Assembly: GCF_036898095.1 (NCBI RefSeq)
Contig: NC_090725.1
Span: 204,940,263 to 205,004,262 of the forward strand
Origin: Palaemon carinicauda
Taxonomy: Eukaryota > Arthropoda > Malacostraca > Decapoda > Palaemonidae
DNA length: 64,000 bases
Direction: 5' to 3'
The notes beneath the pieces are model-generated. The model was not told the origin of the DNA. It was given only the letters and a program-made list of their open reading frames with translations, and searched no databases. This document shows, piece by piece, positions 56,878 to 64,000 of this stretch (position 1 is the first letter of the stretch; every line of letters starts with the position of its first letter). Position numbers and translations under genes: made by a program.

Positions 56878-58968
56878 GTTGAGTATTATCTCTTTTATGT
56901 ATAAATGTAAGCTCTTGGCAATTTTAAAATAATTTGATAGTGTTATCGTTGTTACAAGAGCTGTTGCCTACTGGAGGCGTCCTGGACGCTGTCGCTCGCT
57001 ATGCATGTGTTATTTAGTTAGCCAGTGCGACGTTCCCGGCTGTTTCGCTTTAATAATTTTAGCTATTCAGCTTTACATAGGATTTCTTTATATGGTGCCT
57101 TTAGTATTTTCGTTTTGGCGAAGGATTTGCCGATTCTGGCTTACGCTAGACCTTGTAGCCTAGTCATTTGGCCCTAGTACTTTCCTGCATGATATTCAGA
57201 TTTCCGAGTGTTTTAAAATTTTATTGAAGCTTTAGGCAGTTTTATACATTTAAGATTATGTTGATTTTCTTCCAAGATAGTATACGAGTGAGTTTCGGTG
57301 ATTTAGGTAATCGTTTCTCTTCGCGCCTAGGCTAGTTGTCTATAAGGCCATAGTATACTTCCTCACACTCCCCGGTTGCTCTCTTCTCTTCGGAGAATGT
57401 GTGCAATCCCTTTCCCTCTGCTTAAGCCTTGGGCTTAACCCTAATGGTTTATCTGAATTGACTTTAGATACAACTATATTAGGGTGTTTCTGTTCTTTCC
57501 TGTTTCCAGTAAGTCTGGCTTCAGGAAGGGGCAGGACATCAGAGTTCTTAGTCTGAGTCTGTTTCTGTCTAGCAGTGTGGTTGAGATTCCCTTGTTAGGC
57601 TGACAGCAGACATAGGAGGCTTAGCCTCCTTAGTTCACTTTCGAAGGTTTCTGTACGAGATGATTCCTTCTTTTTGTGATCTAGCAGACTAGTCCAGTGT
57701 TGTTGTTCTCGGTGTGGAGGATGAGATCCTCCTTTTTCTGTGAATAACAACGCCTTCTTTGCTTTGGTTCCGAGGGAGTTTGCAAGTACTGCTGGCCTCC
57801 CTCCTCGGATCTCCCCTAGGCTAAGATGAGTTTTCTTGGCTGCGGGTGATTCATTATTAGAGCAAGGTTGGCAGGACCCTCTTTTCCCCTTTCCCCCTCT
57901 TTCCTTAGTGATGGCCTAGCCATTGCATTCCTGTCTGTCATTCTACATCTGTACCTAGCATAGGTTAGGATGTGGAGTTGACTCAGTCCCTTGCCAGCCG
58001 GCAGTGCGTGCCGGCCGGCAAGGGTATTCTGCTTTGAGTGCTGCCCGGACCTCTCTTGGTCTCTCATCCATGTTTGTCTGTAGAGCCAGACGGCATTGGT
58101 CAAGGAAGCCTGAAGTTATAATCTCCCCTTCCGTATGTGCACTCTTTCGGGTTGCCGGGCTATGAAGCAGTACAGTCTTTATCCCGGCATCCATTCTGTT
58201 TTTCTTCTAGTGTTTGTACCCTAGCCGGGCAGTTGGAAGTTCTCTGGTTCCTTTGCTGCCGGCCGGCATTGGTTGTATACCTTTGCCGGCCGGCTATAAT
58301 ATCACACCATACTTCTGCCGGCCGCTACGATTAGTGGCCGGCAGCCGGGTGCTATCGTTGTTTGGTTGCCGCCGGCAATAGATACACACCGAGGTTCTGC
58401 CGGCCGCCAAATGTAGCGGCTGGCAGCCGTGTGCTATCTTGTGTAGTTGCCGGCCGGCAGTCACTGCCGGCCAGCACACGCATTGGAACCAGCGTTCTTC
58501 CGCCTTATAGTCTAAAGTAGTATGCTTTGGAACTAGTTAAGGGGTGTGCCGGCCGGCACATTACCTTCTATACTGTAGCCAGTATTTTTCAGTATAGTAT
58601 ATACTGCAGGGAGAAAACTATAGTATAGTATATGTTACATCAATAAGTTTTTCTAACACTCTTGTGTTGTCTTGCGCAGCCTTTGGTGTAACCATACAGA
58701 TAAAGAAAGTGAGTTCTTTCTTGTCTACTCTCCAGTATTTTAAAATTACTTATTTGGGTGTGAGCTACACCTGTTTTCCTCTGGAAATTATTTTTTTGGT
58801 CATTCTTGAATAGAATAACCATACAATTTTATTATCTGGAAGGTTGCAGCAATTGACTGTGCGGGAAATACAAGTGTGTCTTTCCTTTCTAGTTTAGTGT
58901 TTCTAGGCTATGTATATCCAGTGATACGTTGTTCACTTGATACTCATGGAATTTTCTTCTCTTTACAG
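56878..58968 (+). other. Leader / putative intron of copy H
   Basis: 2091 bp from GTTGAGT to CTCTTTACAG, almost the same length as in B. The GCCGGC-rich part is about 57990-58560. Open frames in it are low-complexity and not shared. An alternative acceptor three bases downstream (NAGNAG) is possible. Confidence 0.5.
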
Positions 58969-59283
58969 GAGGACCATCCGAAGTGTGGAAGCGTTTTCTG
59001 CAACGTCCGCAGCAAGAACTTCTGCGGACATGACTTGTGTAGGAGGCACGCGGCATGCGCAGTCTCCAAAGGTGATCTCCGGTATTGGGACCCGCAGATA
59101 TGTACTGTATGCACAAACCTGATTACTGAGGCTTTTGATTCCCCTAAGACGGCGAAGTCAAGGGACGCAGTAAGGGAGAAGCTTCGTACCTGGGTAAGGG
59201 GCTTTCAGAAGAACACTTCTGGCCCCTATCTTCCAAGTGAGAAGATGAGGGCTTACCTTTTCCCCAAGGCGTCCAGACAATGA
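58969..59283 (+). pseudogene. Cys/His-rich domain and Gag start, copy H (best preserved)
   Basis: The frame reads EDHPKCGSVFCNVRSKNF, CGHDLCRRHAACAVSKGDL, RYWDPQICTVCTNLITEAF, then SPKTAKSRDAVREKLRTWV, RGFQKNTSGPYLPSEKM and RAYLFPKASRQ, ending at a TGA (59281-59283). Potential zinc ligands are the Cys of KC, FC, FCGH, LC, the two His, AC, and the final C-x2-C; this could form a two-zinc fold similar in spacing to treble-clef or RING-like domains, but I cannot assign a family. Directly preceded by the acceptor-like site. Whether the TGA is a lesion or an end is unclear, but in copy C the frame stays open past this point. Confidence 0.72.
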
Positions 59284-60749
59284 GGAGGAAGAGTTCGACG
59301 AGGTGTCGGCTACTCCGGTTCAGGCCCCTGAACCTATTCCCTCAACATCGTCCTCTCTCCAAGATGAGCTGGAAAAGACCCTTTCCTCCATCGTTGGAAT
59401 GATCCAACAGATGCAGAGGGAAAATAATGAGAAGGCTGCTGCAATGAAGCTGGAGATGCGGAGACTTGCAGCATCACGTGGGCCCCAGAAGAAGCTCAGT
59501 GTGAAAGACCTTCCCTTGTGCTCAGATGCCAACCCTTGGAGGTATGCCAAGCACATGCCTATGACGATGGGAAAGATCGTCATTTCGGAGAAGTTGGGCT
59601 CCGTCCCCCTTTAGGAGGTGGAATTCTGGCCCAGCAAAGAGTCGTATCCGGACTGTTATGTCCGTCTAAGGAAGGAACCAGCCTCAAAGGAAGAAACGGA
59701 GCTGAAGGAGGTCATAGTTTTTTACCATGCTAAGGCTCAAGCTTTGCTGTCAAGCTCGATGAAAGAGAGGGGCTTCACAAACTCAAAGGTACCTGCTTTG
59801 AGTAAGAAGCACCCTTCCTTTGTGTCCTCTCCTTCTAGAGCCTTCCCCTTTATGCAGAAAGGGTTTACGGCTGTGCTGAAAGCGATCGAGGCAGGTAAGC
59901 CATGCCCCTCCTTGGAGGAGTGTAAACCTCTGTCTTTGGCCCTACCCATGGACCACAAGGACTGGAAGGACGTCCATCTTACCTTCCCAGTCGGGAAGTT
60001 GGAGGCTGATATTGTCGGACGTCAGTTCGGTGAGAACCTCCCCAAGCTGTCTGACTTTCTTTTGCGCAGGGAGCTTGAGACAAAAGAAAGACTTGCTGCC
60101 TCAATGTCTCATCAAACGACTCTGGAGACAATGGCAAGTGACCCCAAGGTCCATGAAATGTTTATGGTAGTGGCTAAGACACCTACCCACAGTGACGAAG
60201 GACCTTTATAGCTTCGTCAAAGCTAGGAGGGCTTGTAGGGAGTTCGTGTTCGCCTCGGCTGCGGTGAGGCACGAGCCAAGGAAGCTAATCTCCTCCAGCA
60301 TTTGGGGCAAAGACCTCTTCCCTAGAGAAGCGGTCAAGGAGGTTGTAGATAAGGCCACCACGGAGAATAGAAACCTTCTCCAGAAGTGGGGCCTATCTCT
60401 CAAGAGAAATTCTTCCCCGGATGAGGGTCCCCAACCAAAGAGGAAGACTAAGAAGACTAGGCTACCCTCTCGGCCAGCCAAGCCATTCAGACAGCAGCAG
60501 CAACAACTTCCTATGCCTACAGTGCCCCAGATGGTGGCACAAACCCCGACCACGTACCAGTAGGTACCCCAAGCCGTGTCTACACAGTCTCCGGCATTTA
60601 ACCCAGCGTTCGAAGAGCAGTCAACTACCTTTCGAGCGAAGCCTAGAGGAGCAGCCAGAGGTTCGTTTAGACGCCCCTCAAGGGGGAGGGGATTCACGGG
60701 TGGTCGCGGTCAAGAAGGCAAGACCTCAGGGCAACAGCAGCCAAAGTGA
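59284..60749 (+). pseudogene. Gag-like ORF1, copy H
   Basis: Blocks: DANPWRYAKHMPMTMGKIVI (about 59525-59585), a TAG at 59612, PDCYVRLRKEPASKEETELK (about 59648-59710), ERGFTNSKVPALSKKHPSF, FPVGKLEADIVGRQFGENLP, LSDFLLRRELETKERLAASM, an indel near 60180, ACREFVFASAAVRHEPRKLI (about 60232-60290), a Gln-rich run, a TAG near 60561, and the tail RGAARGSFRRPSRGRGFTGG ending QQQPK at 60747-60749. The N-terminal part contains a predicted coiled coil (QMQRENNEKAAAMKLEMRRL). Three or four lesions separate it from an intact ORF. Confidence 0.8.
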
Positions 60750-62628
60750 GATGATACCGGTAGGAGGGAGACTTCAGAATTTTCGGGATCGGTGGACCTT
60801 CGATCCCTGGGCCCACAGCCTACTCAAGAATGGACTGGGTTGGAGCTGGTACATCACTCCCCCCCCCCCCGTGCCCTCGATTTTTCCAACACTCCACCCC
60901 TGTGCCCTCTATTTTTCCAACACTCCACCCCCGTTCTGGAGGAGTACATTCAAGAACTCTTGGAGAAAAGAGTAATCCGAAGGGTAAAGTCCATCAAATT
61001 CCAAGGGAGGCTGTTTTGTGTTCCCAAGAAGGACTCAGAAAAACTCAGAGTCATTCTGGACTTGTTGCCACTCAACAAGTTCATAGTGAACTGCAAGTTC
61101 AAGATGCTAACACTGCAACACATAAGGACCTCACTGCCCAAGAGGGCATATACCGTCTCCATAGATTTGTCAGACGCCTATTGGCACGTTCCAATCAATC
61201 GCCAACTCTCCCCCTACCTAGGGTTCGAGCTACATCGAAGACTCTACGCCTGCAGAGCCATGCCATTCGGGCTAAACATAGCCCCAAGGATCTTCACGAA
61301 GCTTGCGAGCGCAGCTTTCAAACAATTACGCCTAAAGGGAATCCAGGTGGTAGCCTACCTGGACGACTGGCTGGTGTGGGCAGCATCCAAGACAGAATGT
61401 TTGCAAGCTTCCCTACAGGTGATCCAGTTCCTAGAGCATCTAGGCTTCAAGATTAACAGAAAAAAGTCTCGGCTTTCTCCATCTCAAAAGTTCCAGTGGT
61501 TGGGAATCCACTGGGACCTAGTGTCACCCCAACTCTCCATCCCGGCGAAGAAGAGGAAGGAGATAGCTGGTTCTGTCAAGAGACTTCTGGATTCCGAAAG
61601 AATATCAAGACGCGAACAGGAGAGAGTGCTGGGTTCTCTCCAGTTTGCCTCAGTAACAGACCCGGTGCTAAGAGCACAGCTAAAGGATGCAACTGGAGTT
61701 TGGAGAAGTTATGCATCAAACGCACGAAGAGATCTGATAAGACCAGTACTGCTTCGTCTACGTACGCTTCTCAGGCCTAGGTCCCGAGTCAGGCAACTAA
61801 AGAAGTCGGTGCTTCTTCAGCCACCTCCCCCCTCGTTGACTATTCATACAGACGCCTCGAAGGAGGGGTGGGGAGGTCATTCTCATCGGAAGAAGGCCCA
61901 AGGAACTTGGTCCAATCTATTCAAGACATTTCACATAAACTTTTTCGGAAGCTATGGCAGTACTCCTTACCTTGAAGAAAGTCTCCCCTCGTCGCTCGAT
62001 CCACATAAGGTTGGTACTGGACAGCGAGGTGATTGTGAGATGCTTGAATCGACAAGGATCGAGGTCACCACCACTCAACCAGGTGATGTTGGCCATCTTT
62101 CGACTGGCGGAAAAGAAGAAGTGGTACCTGTCGGCAGTTCACCTTCAAGGAGTCCGCAACGTGACAGCGGACGCTCTATCCAGGTTCACACCAATAGAGT
62201 CGGAATGGTCCCTAGATGCAGGATCATTCTCCTTCATCTTGAGTCAAGTTCCAGAACTGCAGATAGACCTCTTTGCGACGAAAGACAACAAGAAGTTACC
62301 CCTTTACGTGTCCCCGTACGAAGATCCCTTGGCGGAAGCAGTGGACGCGATGTCCCTCGACTGGAACAGATGGTCCAGGATTTACCTGTTCCCTCCTCAC
62401 AACCTTCTATTGAGGGTCCTCAACAAACTGAGATCTTTCAAGGGAGTAGCGGCAATAGTGGCTCACAAGTGGCCGAACAGCGTGGTGTTCCCTCTGGTAT
62501 TGGAACTACGGCTGAAGTGTCTACCGTTACTAGATCCAGTTCTGACCCAACGAGTTCAGAAGTCGACTGTCTGCACTTCATCACAGAAAACCCGGAACCT
62601 GCAGCTCATGATTTTCTCTCCGTAGCGG
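60750..62628 (+). pseudogene. RT-RNase H, copy H
   Basis: GGRLQNFRDRWTFDPWAHSL (about 60763-60820) starts the RT. A 31-bp tandem duplication at 60871-60932 shifts the frame. RT then runs through FCVPKKDSEKLRVILDLLPL, VSIDLSDAYWHVPI (about 61155-61195), MPFGLNIAPRIF, AYLDDWLVWAAS (about 61350-61388; YLDD intact) and HTDASKEGWGGHSH (about 61845-61885). A one-base insertion near 61942 moves the original frame to the segment 61954-62625, with LVLDSEVIVRCLNRQGSRSP, VRNVTADALSRF and IYLFPPHNLLLRVLNKLRSF, ending MIFSP. The first frame stays open and runs into YR. Confidence 0.85.
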
Positions 62629-63586
62629 TGAGAAAACGTTTCGGGATTTCGAAAGACAGTATAGACTTTCTAGAGGAATATAAGTGCAAATCCACTAGAA
62701 GGCAATATGAGTTATCATGGAGAAAATGGGTGGCCTTTGTCAAGGCGAAGAATCCGCAAAAGATCTCGACGGACTTCTGCTTATCTTTCTTCATCCACCT
62801 CCATGGTCAAGGGTTAGCAGCCAACACTATATTAACGTGTAAATCTGCTTTGACAAGACCCATTTTGTATGCCTTCCAGGTCGACCTCTCTAACAATATT
62901 TTTAATAAAATTCCGAAAGCCTGTGCTAGGCTCAGACCATCAGCACCTCCGAAGCCCATTTTATGGTTTCTGGATAAAGTTCTTCTTTTCGCTTCGCTGT
63001 TGAACAATGAGGAGTTTGCTTTAAAGGATTTGACCCAAAAGTTATTTTTCTGGTTGCACTCGCTTCGGGGGCCAGGGTTAGTGAAATTGTAGCCCTCTCG
63101 AGAGAGGAAGGTCGTGTTCAGTTCTTGGATGGGGGAGAACTGAACTTGTTTCCGGATCCTACGTTTCTCGCCAAGAACGAGTTACCCACCAACAGGTGGG
63201 GTCCCTGGAGAATCTGCCCTCTGAAAGAAGATGCATCTCTATGTCCAGTGGAATGCTTTAAGGTCTATCTTCGTAGAACTTCAGACTTCAGGGGTGGTCA
63301 ACTATTCAGGGGAGAAACATCAGGCTCAAATTTATCCCTGAAACAACTTAGGGCAAAAATCACCTATTTTATTCGCAGAGCGTATCCAGACAGTACACCC
63401 GCAGGTCACGATCCGAGGAAAGTTGCCTCATCCTTAAATTTCTTCAATAGTATGGATTTCGAACATCTTCGCTCATACACTGGCTGGAAGTCTTCCAGAG
63501 TTTTCTTTCGTCACTATGCGAAGCAAGTGGAGCAACTGAAGAGGTCTGTGGTAGCAGTGGGTAGTGTCGTTAAACCTTCTGTTTAA
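62535..63586 (+). pseudogene. Tyrosine recombinase, copy H (single-base deletion)
   Basis: EVDCLHFITENPEPAAHDFL (about 62560-62620), KSTRRQYELSWRKW, FFIHLHGQGLAANTILTCKS and WFLDKVLLFASLLNNEEFAL are in one frame. One A is missing near 63031 in the TQKVIFL block (CAAAAG where others have CAAAAAG), shifting the rest. The catalytic part follows: GARVSEIVALSR-type sequence (about 63072-63105), AGHDPRKVASSLNFF (about 63400-63445), YTGWKSSRVFFRHYAKQ (about 63475-63525) and a stop at 63584-63586. Arg, His-x-x-Arg, Trp and Tyr are all kept. One base separates it from an open gene. Confidence 0.87.
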
Positions 63587-64000
63587 CTCTGCGAGGAACA
63601 GTGAATTTGATTGGGACGATTAATTCTGGGGTGGGTGTGTAGTTACGAACTGTTCTACAAACCAAGTGTTATGGCACGAGGGTGCCCACATTGACTGTTC
63701 CATATTTAAAGGTGAACCTAGCATAAGTGCAGACATGTGTGCCAAGCGTTTCCAACGCTAATGTAACTGATTAGTAATACAGACTTTTATGATTTTGATA
63801 CTTCGGTATGTTAAAAGTGGCGTTAATGTCTTCTTTCCGATAAACAAGTTTTCTGTTTACTATCATGTTTATGCTTATTTTTGGTTATCCTCCTCTTATA
63901 TATGTATAATTGTTGTTTAACCTGTTTTATTTTATTGTTTGTCAATAAACTAGTTCTTGTGAACCTTTCGTCTCCTTCGCCTGTGTCATTTTCTTGAAAT
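63587..64000 (+). other. 3' non-coding region of copy H, to window end
   Basis: Colinear with the 3' region of copy B (8558 down to about 8130). CAATAAAC at about 63944 offers an AATAAA polyadenylation signal. The ICR and right ITR are expected beyond the window. Confidence 0.6.

Larger units (their letters stand above)
56426..64000 (+). mobile_element. DIRS1-like retrotransposon copy H (3' end outside window)
   Basis: It starts with TTTTTTGGGCTCAAGCC near 56426, has left ITR, ATG peptide, 2091-bp leader, Cys-rich exon, Gag, RT-RNase H and YR, and leaves the window in the 3' region before the ICR. Sequence is closest to B. Each gene has only a few lesions, so it is among the youngest copies here. 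Confidence 0.9.

Noticed and set aside
60792..63092. A single 766-codon fusion of RT and YR in copy H
   Set aside because: The fusion arises from a one-base insertion near 61942; RNase H continues in another frame, as comparison with G and C shows.

Overview
This window looks like animal nuclear DNA, most plausibly a decapod crustacean or a related arthropod. It has almost no host coding sequence, several (TA)n, (GA)n and (GAT)n arrays, APE-type LINE remnants, a pogo/Tigger transposase, and above all a dense crowd of tyrosine-recombinase retrotransposons of the DIRS1 type. DIRS1-like elements are known to be common in decapods; the species itself is inferred, not shown. I see no rRNA, tRNA, CRISPR array or bacterial gene structure.

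Layout. Copy A (1-6449, +) is a 5'-cut DIRS element: leader, Cys-rich exon, gag, RT with most of RNase H deleted, tyrosine recombinase (YR), internal complementary region (ICR) and right terminal repeat. A (TA)n tract (6450-7158) follows. Copy B (7159-15734, -) is structurally complete end to end, with inverted terminal repeats (ITRs) that look identical by eye and a textbook ICR, but its genes carry frameshifts; it lies inside the (TA)n tract. From 15735 to 26848 come microsatellites, LINE A (17750-20140, -), a Tigger-like transposon (20141-21333, +), LINE B (21334-24046, -) and one possible host exon (25167-25344, +). Copy C (26935-36838, +) splits the terminal repeat of an older element X (26849-26934 plus 36839-37560), and carries its own LINE C insertion (28796-30428). 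Copy D (39541-45717, +) is an old, divergent DIRS subfamily. E (46211-48603, +) and F (48604-50020, -) are leader-only fragments facing each other. G (50021-56423, -) and H (56426-end, +) are two fairly well preserved copies arranged head to head.

How the parts work together. A full element reads: left ITR, a short Ser-rich ATG peptide ending at a donor-like GTTGAGT, a leader of about 2.1 kb with a GCCGGC-rich core, an acceptor-like TTTACAG, a Cys/His-rich domain fused to Gag, Gag with an Arg/Gly-rich tail, RT-RNase H, YR overlapping the RNase H frame, a 3' region with a CCTGCAGG box, the ICR and the right ITR. In the DIRS model RT copies the RNA, the ICR templates closure of a circle, and YR recombines the circle into the genome without target-site duplication. 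No copy here has all three genes unbroken.

The most interesting signals are the conserved Cys/His-rich N-terminal domain, the intron-like 2-kb leader that is absent from divergent copy D, the overlapping open frames of RNase H and YR, the exactly resolved nested insertion of C into X, and a roughly 50-bp LINE micro-insertion with an 8-bp target duplication.
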